From NCBI RefSeq assembly GCF_030704535.1, contig NC_081807.1:2459001-2523000 (forward strand): a stretch of 64,000 bases of DNA. Direction: 5' to 3'. The DNA comes from Vitis vinifera (taxonomy: Eukaryota > Streptophyta > Magnoliopsida > Vitales > Vitaceae). Both the position numbers and the translations under genes were made by a program. Below the pieces are notes generated by a model, which was not told where the DNA came from, did not search any database, and saw only the letters and a program-made list of their open reading frames with translations. Positions 1-20,215 of this stretch are shown in pieces (position 1 is the stretch's first letter; each line of letters begins with the position of its first letter).

Positions 1-1010
1 TCACCAAAACCACACTTTTTCATTCTATCACTTTTGCTTCCAACTTCCAACTTCCATTCCTCACGCTCACGCAACTCAAATATAATCATAATTAATAAAA
101 TGCATTTTTACAAGCAGAAAGTGGGCACAATAATAAATGTGGGGGTGAAAGCTACATCGGATTTGATTAAGAAGAGGAGGAGGAACGAGGAAGAGCGTCA
201 CGACTCACCCTGATCTCCTCCCATCATCTCTTAAAAAGTAAACTGCAAACCCAAAATCAAGGACATGACTCAACGTTGGAGTTACATCCGTGGCTGATGG
301 GCGATAGGCTGTAGGAGATGGGCGACGGGCGATGGGTGTGTGTAGTCAAGTCTTCGGCCTTCGGCCTTCCACCTTCGCCTATTAGGTTTCACCGTTTGGG
401 CGAACAGAAAAGGCGTGTCCCCAAATCAATTCTCTCCTTTCTTCTACTCTTTCTAGAGATGTGATGGCCGACTCACACGCCATCTCTGCCTACTTGTCTC
501 TTTCACTTCCCAATTCAATGCGCCTCCCTTCTCTTTCTTTTTCCCTTTCATTTAAACTCCTTTAATTAATATTTATTTACGAATTAATTTTTTCTAATTA
601 TAATTAAAATTTAAAATAAAAAAATAATTACTAAAACTCACGCCGGCATAGAGAAAAGGCACTGTGACATGCTTTTAATGCCAAGATGCCAATCCCCTGT
701 AGCCACAGCGCATAGCCACCAGAGGAATGTTTTCGTGTCACTGCGGCGTACCCTCCACCTTAACACCACCGGTTTGAGTTCCAATATCTGGTATTTCCGA
801 TGTCATTCCAACGGCCAGGATCTGATCGTGTGGATGGCGCCGTCACAGAGTTGCTCTGCTTTTCAAACCTTGGGACTCGTGCTCATCCTCGGCCGTACGA
901 TCATTTTGATCCAGTCGATCCGATATATGGTCATCATTTGGATTCATCTGTGTTGTGATATCGTCACCTAATAGTGCAAGAAAGTATCATAGAAGAAGGG
1001 ACACGTGGAT
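1..1010. other. Gene-free left edge with possible promoter sequence
   Basis: No coding region is convincing here. The stretch is less AT-rich than what follows and contains CT-rich runs (about 420-545) of the kind seen near plant transcription starts, so it may be the upstream region of a gene lying off the left edge. A perfect G-box, CACGTG, lies at 1002-1007 in the context ACACGTGGA, which is the classic ABRE-type context. A 100-codon open frame at 669-971 has no recognisable domain and is probably chance. Confidence 0.4.
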
Positions 1011-1712
1011 AACTTGTGCTCAATTACAAGCCCACTTCTCCAATTTTTTTAAAGTAGAATGAAAATTTTATGTTTGCTTATGATGGGATAATTTTTTATT
1101 TTAAAATAGAGAATAATTGTAAAATTTAAAATTATATTAATTTTAAAAATTATGTAAAAAAAATTCAATACTACCTTAAATTTCAAAAAATTTCAAAGAT
1201 AAAAAAATATATATATAAGAAGGGTTCATATTTTTTGTTTTTAAATTTATAAATTTTTTTATATTACAATTTCCAAACTTGGGATAATTTGATATTTTTT
1301 ATTAAATTTTATTTTTTTTGTAATTTCAATATAGAATTATAAAGATCAAACATGTTGAGTTATATTTAATAAATAAAGACGAGTTTGATAAAACTTAATA
1401 CTTTTTATTTAATGATTTAAGAGGATTTTAAGTTAAATTATATTTAAGCGATTCACTAAAAACTTATCACTTATTTCTTATTTTAAGTGTGAACATTGAT
1501 AAAATTAATTTAAAACTTATTTTAAATCATTAAATCGACATATTTATTATTATAAATTATAATTATGACAAAAAAAAATTGAGTAATTAGGGCAAATAAA
1601 GATAAAAAGTAAAATAAAAATATAAATATAAGAATAAATTAATTATTTTTATTTATTACTTAAAATTGTTTATTTTTTATTTTAAATCAAACCATTAAGT
1701 TATTTTACTGAT

Positions 1713-1992
1713 GGTGGTGTTTGTTTTTTTACTTAATTCTAAATAGAACCTTAATACTTAATTGTATTAAATATTAGGTTGTTTGTTTTTGTAGTATTTT
1801 ATTTCTATTAAGTATTAAAAAGTAAAAAAAAAAACCATTATGTTATTTTTTCTATTTAGAAAAAGCCACATATTTTGACTTTTTTTATTTAGTAAAAAGT
1901 TTATAATAAGTCATGAAAAAATAAAAAAACAAACAACCTAAATTGTAAAACTAAATGGTTTTTAACAAAAAGTCAAAAAAACAAACACCACC
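1713..1992. mobile_element. Nested MITE-like inverted-repeat elements
   Basis: Two inverted repeats sit one inside the other. The outer pair begins GGTGGTGTTTGTTTTTTT at 1713-1730 and ends with its complement (AAACAAACACCACC) at about 1975-1992. The inner pair begins AGGTTGTTTGTTTTT at 1776-1790 and ends AACAAACAACCT at about 1923-1939. The interior is AT-rich and non-coding, as expected for non-autonomous DNA transposons, and one may have inserted into the other. No clear target-site duplication could be read, so the superfamily is not assigned. Confidence 0.5.
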
Positions 1993-2360
1993 TAAATATA
2001 CTTAATAATTTATATTAAATTATTAAGTCACTTTAAATTATTAAGTTGATTTATCAAACATCCACATAGATTTAAGAATAAATTAATTATTTTTACTCAT
2101 TACTTAAAGTTGTTTTGAATTTTAAGTCACACTATTAAGTTATGTTACCAATTATACTTCATTAATGTATTAAGTTGGTTTACAAAATACCCATTTAAGA
2201 GTGTAAGCAAAACCGAAAAAACCAACAAATCAATCCAAACAAATCAAAAGCGATCATATTAGTTCAATTTTTTTTTTTTAAAAAAAGGTTAATTTGATTT
2301 GAGAATTTTAAAAATCGATTAGTTAGTTCAGTTTTCGATTTGCTTAATCAAAACAATATT

Positions 2361-2558
2361 TTAAAACTTATATAATTGTTTGATATTTGATAATTTTTTA
2401 TATTAGATTCTATTAAAGTAATTCATCGTTTTATATTATGATGAAATTAATTTTAAATATTAAAACTTATATAATTGTTTGATATTTGATAATTTTTTAT
2501 ATTAGATTCTATTAAAGTAATTTATTGTTTTTATATTATGATGAAATTAATTTTAAAT
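2361..2558. repeat. Tandem duplication, two copies of about 99 bases
   Basis: The segment starting TTAAAACTTATATAATTG at 2361 is repeated almost exactly from 2460, with an offset of 99 bases. Both copies end in a stretch reading GATGAAATTAATTTTAAATA. Only a few bases differ, so the duplication is fairly recent. Confidence 0.85.
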
Positions 2559-3502
2559 ACTTTTTATGTATTTTTAATATCAAATCCAAGTTGGTTTCAA
2601 TTCATTTTAAAAATAAATCAAATTTAAGATTTAATATAAACTCAAATGAATGAGATATGGACAAAAAAAAAAAAAAAAAAAATACAAATCTATAACCAGG
2701 TTTAAGATTAAAAAAAAATTATTGGATTAGATCAATATCGATCCAAGGAAACCAAGCCAAACCACCTTAAAAAGTTTGGTTTGGTTCAATTTTTTCACTT
2801 TAACTCTAATCGGTTGATTTTTTATCATATATAAAACCCATTATATTGATTCAGTTCATTTTTTATCTAAAAACCGATCGAATCAACCTTATTTACACCC
2901 TTACACCCACTTATTCAATATTATAACACTTTTTTATTAAAAATTTGAAACCTGAAAATAAAATTAAAAAAAATCAAAATTTCATTTCTATGGATACCCA
3001 ACAAGGCACTATGAATATCTAACTAAAAAAATATATAGATGATCATTATTGTTACTATTTCTCGATAAGTGATATGGGGCACGTTCTTCCCATGGTAACT
3101 GTCATTATTTCTCCTTCAGTTTTTTTCCCGCTGGAAATGATTTTCCCAGAAAATTCAGCAACTGAATTACTGGGAAACAGTTTTCCATACAATTCACATG
3201 TTTAATTAATTCCATGTCTTTCCAATCTTGATAGCGACCTAGTGTCTATGGCCACCTCCTCAGGTCAAGTTCATTGAACCCTTTTCCTTTCCATCCACCC
3301 ACCATACATCCAAATGATTTTCCAAGGAAAACAAATGTCCACTTGCCAGGGAGAATGGTCTCCCAGGAAAAATTAAGGAATTGTTTGAAAATGTTTAAAA
3401 ATTGTTTTTGATAAAATTGAAAATAAATTTTCTGATTAAAAAATGGTATTTCTTTTTTAATAAAAGAATAGTGTTTTTTTTATAGCTTATTATGAAAATT
3501 AT

Positions 3503-3825
3503 GGTATGTTTGGTATCTGTTTTTGGAGAATAGTTTTTGAAAACCGTTTTTTGATGTTTTGTAAAACAAAATCTTGTTTGAAAATTTAACATATTTTAAC
3601 CTATCTTTAACAATTTTAAATAATTTTTTAAAATATTTTTTTTATATAATATTTTTATTTTTAATCATTCTACGTGTTTGTGTAATTATTTTTTAAAAGA
3701 ATCTTTATAAAATAGGTAGAAACAACAAAAACAATTAAAAGTTGTTATCTGAAAATATCATGTTTCTTGATTTTTTTATTTTGGAAAATAAAAAACCATT
3801 ATCAAAAACAGTTTCCAAACATACC
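3503..3825. mobile_element. MITE-like inverted-repeat element
   Basis: The left end GGTATGTTTGGTATCTG at 3503 is complementary, with few mismatches, to the right end ACAGTTTCCAAACATACC at about 3808-3825. The roughly 320-base interior is AT-rich and non-coding. The structure fits a short non-autonomous DNA transposon. No target-site duplication was evident. Confidence 0.45.
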
Positions 3826-5607
3826 CTAAATGTTATTTTATAACATATTTTAATTATTTTCATTTGTGTTTTAGGAATTATTTTGAAAAATAATTTTACA
3901 AATATGCTAATTGAAAATCAAATAGAAAATATTTAGAAATATATAAAACAAAAACACCAAATTTCTTAAGAGACTTTTATTTTAAAAACCATTGAAAAAC
4001 TATTTTTGAAATCTGTTTTCAAAAATCATTTTTTGAAGAATTATTTTTTAAAATATTCTCAAATAAAACCTTTGGAATATTTGAAATTGTTATTAAAATA
4101 GATTTTTTTTTTCAAGAACATAAAACAAAGTTTTGTATGGAAATTATTCTTGAAAATAGTTTTATTTCTATTTTGAACAAAATATGATTTTCTAACTCAA
4201 AAAATACATTTTACAAACTTTTCACAAAAAAATAATTTTTGAGAACTAGTTACAACGGTAGGTTATTTTTTAGAATAAATTTTAGATATTTTCCGTTGTT
4301 TTCCACAAAGCATTCTAATTAGTAGTTAAAAATATGGATAATACTTGGTAAACTTTTGTATTATATACAAGCATATACTTCACCGAGGATAAGTCAATTC
4401 AACTACTTTTTATATTTGAGTTTGCAAATAAAATTTTATCGTTAAAAATAATCGAAAAACACTTTTAAGAACTATTTTCAAAAATTATTTTTTGAGAATT
4501 GTTTTTAAAACTGCTTCCAAAAAATGTCATAATTTTCTAATTCTAGAAACATGTTTACCAAATTTCTAACATAAAAACAATTTTTGTAAAAAATTGAATT
4601 GTTGAAGTATTTAAAACTTGAGTTTGTAGTTATTATTTATATTGATTATAAATTAATTATATGTTCTATTATTTGAAATATATTTATGGAATACTTTATT
4701 TTATAGATTTTATATAATTATCTTATTTTAACAAGAGCATTAGTTATAGCTTTTTTTTTTTTTTTTTTTTTCTTTCGTATTTCAGAACTCACTAGAACCC
4801 ATAGAAACCAAATTTCTCATGGGCTTGACGTCGATCAAGAATTCCTAATCCAACCTCAAGTTATTTTTACCACAAGTTGAATATATTGATAGATGAACTT
4901 GATATAGGTTAAGTTATAATCTTAAAGCAAATAGAATCGTGTTTCCTATACGATTGATTCAAATTGATCTTCATTTTTTATATCGTATTGTAAAATTACC
5001 ATAAAATAAAATACCCATGTTTTTATATAATTTTTGGGTAGACTTTTTCTTGACATACAAATGTAAAGCAAGTCTAAATGAACATTTGGAAAATAGACTT
5101 TTGACCATTTGGGTTAACCCTTTTTCATCCTATACATTCAAATATGCTTTATGCAAGCATTAGAATTCTAAATTTCTCTTTTTCTCATCTCTTTTCATTT
5201 ATTAGATGCTTAACAAGTAGAACACGAGTCAAAGGTTCTTTTGTGGAACATACTTTGTTGAATTTGAAAAAGGGTAGGGATGGATGCTAAGCCCATGCCT
5301 AATCCTTGAACCTTTCAATGAGAAAGTCACACTACTTTTTGGTATGCTTTATGAAATATGAGAAGCCAAAACTAATCTCAATCAAGGTTAACCACAAAAA
5401 AGACGTGAGACTTTCCTTTTGCTTTATGTACAAGAATTTGAATAAAGAGAATCTTTTTGGTTTAGTTTATAGAACGGTTCATTCTTTACCTAAAAAAATG
5501 GATCACTATACTATATTTTGAATTCTTCAAATGATTCCAAATTCCCACCGAATGAATTTGGAGAAAGAATTTCTAAATTCTCACCGTATTCCCACTTTTG
5601 ATTTAGT

Positions 5608-6686
5608 AGGTATGTCAACGGGCATAACAAGATGACCCAAGTAGAGCTTAGACCTCTTTGTTTTGGGTTTAGGTTGGGCTTGAGCCATTTCTAGCTAGGT
5701 CAAGAATCGAGATAGGCCTTTTTTATTATATCCAAACTAGGTTGGAGATTTAACTCTTAGCCCGAGCCTAACCCTAAGCCCAACTATTTGATAAATATAA
5801 TTGGGTTTATCAATAAAAATAGTTTAAAGTTTGGTCTAATCATTTAATCATTGGACTTACTTTTTGCAAGGTAATTCCCATGCATTCTATTTTTGGATTT
5901 ATTTTTATTTTGAGCTGGGCTTGGAGCCTATGGGCCAAATTTACATCCTTAAATGTCCTGCTTGGTGTCACAATTGCTCTACAAGTTTTTCCACTTAGAT
6001 ATGGGCTAAGGAAAATTAAGTGAACTAAATGTATCTTAAACAGAGATATTTTGTTATTAGTTTGTGTTAGGGTGCTACTTGGTTGGGTTGATGGTAAACC
6101 TAAGCTCACCTCAAATTAAGAAATAATAAACTCAAACTCAAGTTAACCCGAACTTTAACCAAGATACTTGGCCTAAGCCCAACCCAACCTCTAACCTAAG
6201 GTGTTTAACTTAAGCTCAATTCGACCTTATTTCTCTAAGATCAATTTATCTTTGGATCGACTAGTTGCATAATTCAAAATCCATTTATAATATTTTTAAA
6301 TTTGTTTAACTATATATTTATATCAAAATTTAAATAGTAAAAGGACAAAATTCTAAGATAATAACAAAAAAGGTAAAAGTAAATTTATATATCTTTCTAA
6401 ATAGAAAGTAAAAAGTTTATGATATTACATAATTTGATTTTTTTCTTAAAAATCTAAAAAAAAAAAAGAATATTATTATATATGATAATATACCTTATAA
6501 ATATTATAAAAACATTAAGTAGGTTTGGGTTGGACTCAGAGTTATTTATACCTTGGTTTAAGCTCAATCCAAATTGATCTTGTGTTGAAAAAGCTTAACT
6601 CAAGCCCAACCTAAGTATTGAAAATAATTATCCAAGCCCCACTCAAACGGGTTAGGTTGGGCCAACCTGCCCAAGTTGCACCCCTA
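5608..6686. mobile_element. Possible hAT-like non-autonomous element
   Basis: The left end reads TAGGTATGTCAACGGGC and the right end reads GGCCAACCTGCCCAAGTTGC followed by ACCCCTA. Read inward from both sides, the ends look like diverged versions of TAGGGGTG-type termini common in plant hAT elements. The interior is rich in repeated GGGCTTGAGCC / AAGCCCAACC words in both orientations and has no transposase-like frame. The boundaries and the family are inferences. Confidence 0.35.
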
Positions 6687-7190
6687 GTTTGTGTAGGGTT
6701 TGGTAGAGCCATGGGCTACCCCTATAGGCCAGGCTTAGGTAGTCGGTTCACAGCCCCATGAGCTGAAGATTTGATCAGGGCCTGGGATTTCAGTCCACCT
6801 ATGCCTAAGCCCACCCAGTGGCCTGCCTGGCCCATGGCCATCCCCTATGCCATCTACCTTCTCTGTTTATGTAGTATGCTACAAAGTTGTACAACAAACT
6901 TGGAAGGGAGAGGTTAATCAAGCTGCAGATTCCAACCAGTGCCTAATCTCAATTCAATTCTAAAACATTCAGAAACATCAAGCAATTTTTCACACAAGGG
7001 CATCAAAAGATAGAAACGAAAATTTTTTATTAATGTAGAGAAAGTGTCAAATATCAAGTTGATGTAGTAACAAAGAGTCTTCTTCCAATTCTATTCTCAA
7101 ATAATCTAATGCTCTGCTTCATATAAGCCTGTGTGTGTTCAAGGAATCATTGACAAAGAACTATGGTGTATTCACATAAATAACAGCAAG
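6687..7190. other. Downstream flank of the expansin-like gene
   Basis: No gene is seen. The bases nearest 7190 would be the 3' untranslated region of the minus-strand expansin-like gene. GC content is higher than in the preceding few kilobases, especially at 6,700-6,850. Confidence 0.4.
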
Positions 7191-7194
7191 TCCC

Positions 7195-8716
7195 TCATTT
7201 CCAGTTTTCGTTGTCGCAGGGATAACAAGGCTCCTGTGCTATATCACTGATCTGAACTCCAGCATCATAGGTCTCCCCAACTTTCCAATCAGCAGGAAGC
7301 ACCTTCTTTGCCCAAACCCACTTTCCATCGTACCCGCCCGTGACTACAAACCTGAGTTGCAGTGGCCCAGATGGGACATTACTGGTGTCCCAAATTGCGC
7401 CATAGTTTCTTGTCATGTAGGTCCATCTTGATGAATCAACCTAAAAAATATCTACATGATTAGTATCTGCAGACTGCAGGTTGATGAACAGCTCTGATTT
7501 AAGAGGGGTTGTTTGTTTGTCCTTTACCTGAGCTACATCCATGCCCACAATTTCTGTCTGTCCACCTTGGTACAGAACTTTAATTGCTAGATAATGTGGC
7601 TTTTGGCTCATTTCTTCCACCCGAATCGCTAAATTCTGTTTATTGTAATTGCATAGCACCCTGCTCAATATAATCAAGAAGGAAATGAATGAAAATTATG
7701 ACTAAAACAATGGGGTGTCACATTTGGTTACAGATAGGAAAGGAAAGCACTCAAGAATGCATACAACCAAAGAGGAATTCTCTGTTTCTGCGGTTCAAAC
7801 TGGTGAAATGTGACAGAATACCAACTTCACATAATGCATATGCTGTGTGTACGGTACATAATTTGTAGAATATACTTAATATATAGCATTGATAATGGAC
7901 CGTTGGGGAAATTAATATGCTCAGCTCTGTGTCCTAGGGGAGACCCACAACATTTAAGGCTGGGCCATGCGGTGGTGACCTTTTTATATGGGGTGGGTGT
8001 AACAAAACCATTACCAGAATGAGAAAAAGATGCTTTGAAAAAGGCATACTGATCTGTTTTTGACTAATGATAATGAAAATTTTGATTTGTTTATCCCAAA
8101 CTCACCTCTTGTATTCGACGTCCACAAGCCCAAGCTTGAGAATCTGTTGGCCCATGCCCTTGTTGGCCATGGCCGTGAAAGCTCTGCTGCTGAGAACAAA
8201 GTCTGTTTGGTTGTTGCGATTGAGATCAGTTAATATCACAGTAGTCCCTGCTCTGCTGCAGAGAGTGGTGTTCTTGCATCTTATCTGCCGGATAGAAGTT
8301 CACAATTACCACAAAATTTCAACACAAAAACAATGGTGAATGAAGGCAAAAGTAAATGTTAACCTACCTGAAAACATGCACCACAGCCAGCTCCATCTTT
8401 GAACAGTGAGGGAACACCAGCTGCAAGGTGCCCACCATAGAAGCCTAACGCCAATGAGCCATACCCACAAGCCCCAGCTGCATCAAATCCACAAAACAAA
8501 GATTACCCAGTGAACAAATCGTCCAAATTTCATCCGGGTCTATGCCCAATTTGCCTTCTGTAAACCCAATAACAATTACACAGAAGGGAAATTTTGATTC
8601 TTACATGAGAGTGCTGAGGCTTTGGAGAAGTAAGCAACCTTGGTGTGGTGCACACAGCGATCGCAGGCAGTTGCAGAGGAGATGAGGAAGAAGAGGAAGC
8701 ATAGAAAGATAGCCAT
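7195..8716 (-). CDS. EXLA: Expansin-like A protein (EXLA), 5 exons
   Basis: Exons on the minus strand are 8716-8605, 8477-8368, 8284-8106, 7660-7528 and 7440-7195, all joined by GT-AG introns with phases that fit, giving 259 residues. The ATG at 8716 is chosen because it opens a hydrophobic signal peptide (about residues 1-17, [17 protein letters not shown]) followed by [14 protein letters not shown]. The Cys-rich double-psi-barrel domain ([36 protein letters not shown]) is followed by the C-terminal beta-sandwich domain ([14 protein letters not shown] to [10 protein letters not shown]). The HFD motif of true alpha and beta expansins is absent (TDF is at that place), as is known for the EXLA class. 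The protein would be secreted to the cell wall. Its loosening activity is unproven for this class. Confidence 0.93.
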
Positions 8717-8840
8717 CTTTTGCAAAGAATGAGGAGAGAAGGAGAGTGGCGAGGTATATATGGGGAACACAAGGAGAGAGTGGAGTACAGGTTAGCATTT
8801 CAACAAAGAAGGATTGCATGGAGTTTTCTATATATTTTGC
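8717..8840 (-). promoter_or_regulatory. Core promoter of the expansin-like gene
   Basis: Read on the minus strand, a TATA-like sequence (AAAATATATAG) lies at 8829-8839, about 115 bases before the ATG, which leaves room for an untranslated leader of roughly 80 bases. A second TATATA-like run lies at about 8755-8761 but is close to the ATG. Confidence 0.4.
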
Positions 8841-11800
8841 GCGTTTTTTGATTTCTTTATTTGAAAAGGCTTAGATGTGAAGAAAGAGACAGGCAAGTGA
8901 GGAAACGCGGACAGATAAAAAGAAAAAAATGATGGTGGCTTCTTTTACCGACTCTTGTCTCTCTCTCACTCTGTGCGTGTGCACACAGCTGTGCTGTAAG
9001 AACACGAGGCTTACGCTGTAAGACTAGTTTTATTGTCTGGCGACAGATTTTTTTTTTTTTTAGCACTTTCAAAAGAAGTTTCCTCTTAGCTTTTATTTTC
9101 CACTAGGCACTTCTCTGAATGTTTGTCTCCCTTCTTAAAAGTATAATAAAGTATATCCAAAGTGGGTTTATCAATTTGTTTGAAATATGAATAAAAATAT
9201 ATAAAAGTTTCTTAAGATAAGAGTTAAAGTTTCTTACTTTTTATTAAGATTTCAAATTGAAAAATAATGTTTGTTTGGAGAACCAATTCGATGTCTTTAA
9301 CGAAGTCCAACAACATGGGTGTGGGATTTCAAGATTGATCACAAATGCTAATGTAGTATAGATTTTTTAATTTTTTTTTTATTTTTATTTTTTTAAATCT
9401 TATTTGCATTTGGCCTTTGGAGGGTGAGAAGTGAGAAAGCTAACTAGAAAGCATGGAAATCTGTTGAAAATGCTCAATCAAGGAGCGGAGAAATGTTTGG
9501 GTTTTGCCTTTTGATTTGATCCCAATTGGATTTTCACAACCCCACATGAAAATTGACATCCTAACAATGGTTTATGGGCTCAGCCATTAGGGGGAGATGG
9601 AGATAGGATTAGAATCTTGTTTATGTGCTTAATTCTTTAGTTGCTTAGGTGTGTCCCATGGTGCCCAATTGCAAAAGAAAAGGAGGTTGAAGATGATAGG
9701 TTTGGTGGGTTGGATGATTGCTTGTTAATGAGTGGAGCAAAGATAAGAACAAAGTCTTCCAAATCCGACTCATCAAGTAAGAATAATGCCAAAACACAAC
9801 AGCTAGAGTTGGCTATGGAATAAGAGAACCTTCTGTTTCTTGCCCCATGCCTAGTCTCACTGTTAGGGACTACGAAAACCCGAAAATAACCATGCATTGA
9901 GATCATATCGTCATTCCTGTAGGGGTAGGACTGTCTTTGAATGATCGATGGTCCGCGCCCGAGGACCACGGATTAATTGCATGCCAACAGCATAGGTTTC
10001 TTGAGGATCCACCACCAATTTTCAGGTCAAATTTGGGTAGCCATCGATTTATCATTGTAGCATTCTGCATTATGGCTTTGTCCTAGGTGTATGCCACCGC
10101 CCACAAACATCATGAATTTCAACCATATTGAATCCAGCTGCCCATAGTCCCTGACCCCATGGCTTGCGCTTTTTGTTGGCTGAGCACAATGGAAGTTAGA
10201 GCTGATCTGTAATCCTTTGTTTGGTTGTCAGGAATACAGAAGAAACCTTGGGAAAATCTGAAATATGGCAACAACCATTGCAGCATCAAACATGGCCAAT
10301 AAGGAAAACTCTCTGTCGATGAGAGTATACCCAATCAACATATACCTGCCAAAGACAATAGAGCTGGCGCCCACCAGCTAAATTTTTGTCCCTGAAATGA
10401 CTCATCCTGAAGAAGTTAACAATCCAACATCGAAAAATAGTAAAGCTGAACAGGGTGTTTTCACATTCGAAAGAGAAGAATTCAAGCCATTTGTCCAGCT
10501 AGATAATGTTGTAACAACCCCCTAAATTATATCAGCAAGATCCTCGGTTACAACCACCATATCATCCAGCACTGGTAAGACATCACCTCCTAGAATTGAC
10601 AACAAATAGTTTGAAGAACATATCTCAACTCCAGGGCTTCCTACTTGGTCCATGTGTAAGATATCATTAATCAAACGAGGCATTAAGTGTATAAATAAAC
10701 AGTTCAATTCATATTATGCATAATCCAAGTGTCAGATACATATTTTACTGTGTCTCATGGTGCCCACATTATGAAAATATAAACAGCTGCTGTTTCCTAG
10801 ATGAATATTGATGATGAGGCAGCAACTAGGTAGCTTTGAATATTACCATAATAGAACATGATTGCACTCGAATGCAAGCATGCGTTCAAATTCTTTTGAT
10901 AATTTGACTTTTAACTCAAAATACTCCCACTATAGTATGCTTTGATTGGCACAGCATTCTGGAATCGTGGAAGTGGAGGGGATGTGGATCCAAAAAGTTC
11001 AAATAATAGTGTACTTGGTCAGACATGGTACTCCCATAAGAGTGTAAAGGGGGAGCACTTAACCTAATGACTTATGTCAAATCATTGTCTCTCTGGATGG
11101 CTAATATAGAGTTAGATGGTATGCTAACCTAGGCATGATTCAGTGCCAGCACAACCAAAAATGGAAATATCTCATGGGGTTTAGGTATTGGCCTGCCAGA
11201 GCCTTCACCCTGGAGGGCCTCGGTTCTATGATCACTCAACTGGCTCCAGTTCCTGGTTACCTTATCTGTTTTGACATTGACATTGGAGTACTGGCTGTAT
11301 GCTATTTGTCAATCTGAGATTTGGATCTCAAGAAATAACGATGCAGAAAAAAATACAAGCAGAAAATACTAAAATAGTCACCAGCAACTGTCTTCTGAGG
11401 ATGGACACCCGTAGAGAAACCCAGTATCATTTCTAGATAATTTTTCTAATACTTTTCGGCCACAGTCAGGGAGCTCTAGATGTGGTTCTAAAAATTTTCC
11501 AGTGCTTTCTACCCATTCTAAAGTCTCTGATTTAGGTTTTTTAGTCATCTTTGAGTTGCTTTTCAGTACAATGTTTTCTGTCTTTTTTCGGTTGGGTTCC
11601 TCAGTTTCCAAAAGACAATATGGTCGAAAGGTGAATCAAAAGTTGAAGAGGTGCAATGTCAAAGCTTGTACAAAATGGAGAAGAGCATGTACATATTGGC
11701 TTGCTCAAGGCCATACTTCATTACGAGAATCACAATGAAGTAAAACTATACCATGCGTTTACAGTTTCCTTTTTCCTATCAAAAAGAAAAGAAAAAGTAT

Positions 11801-11960
11801 TTTTGTATGCTGTTGGTGTGTGATTGAACATGATGATATATGGAAGTACACTTACTCTTTGCAGCTACTGCAGTAGAATTCTCTGAATCTTTCTGAAGCA
11901 AGTATGGTCTTGGGTACTTGACTCCAAGTAGAAATTTCATGCCAATAGACTATAACTGAT
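8841..11960. other. Intergenic region without an identified gene
   Basis: This 3.1 kb stretch separates the expansin-like promoter from the 3' end of the alanyl-tRNA synthetase gene. Open frames of 60-110 codons occur on both strands (for example 9641-9823 on plus and 9637-9969 on minus, overlapping each other; also 11378-11611 on minus). None shows a recognisable domain and no splice structure links them. Composition at 9.6-11.7 kb is close to genic levels, so a non-coding RNA or a decayed gene is possible. Confidence 0.35.
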
Positions 11961-11961
11961 T

Positions 11962-20148
<8,187 letters not shown>

Positions 20149-20215
20149 GGCTGTTGCTCTCTATCTCCGTCTGTCTGATTATCTTTGATTTTCAAATTGA
20201 GGTTTATATATGTTG
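20149..20215 (-). promoter_or_regulatory. Core promoter of the alanyl-tRNA synthetase gene
   Basis: Read on the minus strand, TATATAAA lies at 20210-20203, about 55 bases before the ATG at 20148, with a short leader between. Position and sequence suit a TATA box. The start site itself is not visible. Confidence 0.4.

Larger units (their letters stand above)
1011..5600. other. AT-rich intergenic region with small repeats
   Basis: This is very AT-rich sequence without coding signal. It contains two inverted-repeat elements (1713-1992 and 3503-3825), a 99-base tandem duplication (2361-2558), a 20-base A run at 2663-2682 and a 21-base T run at 4751-4771. The short open frames inside it have low-complexity composition and no family resemblance. 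Confidence 0.6.

Noticed and set aside
669-971. Plus-strand open frame of 100 codons near the left edge
   Set aside because: It has no family resemblance, no promoter layout and no splice partner; probably chance in a less AT-rich patch.
9637-9969. Overlapping open frames on both strands between the expansin-like and synthetase genes
   Set aside because: Neither strand has a recognisable domain, and the two frames overlap each other. I describe the stretch only as unassigned.
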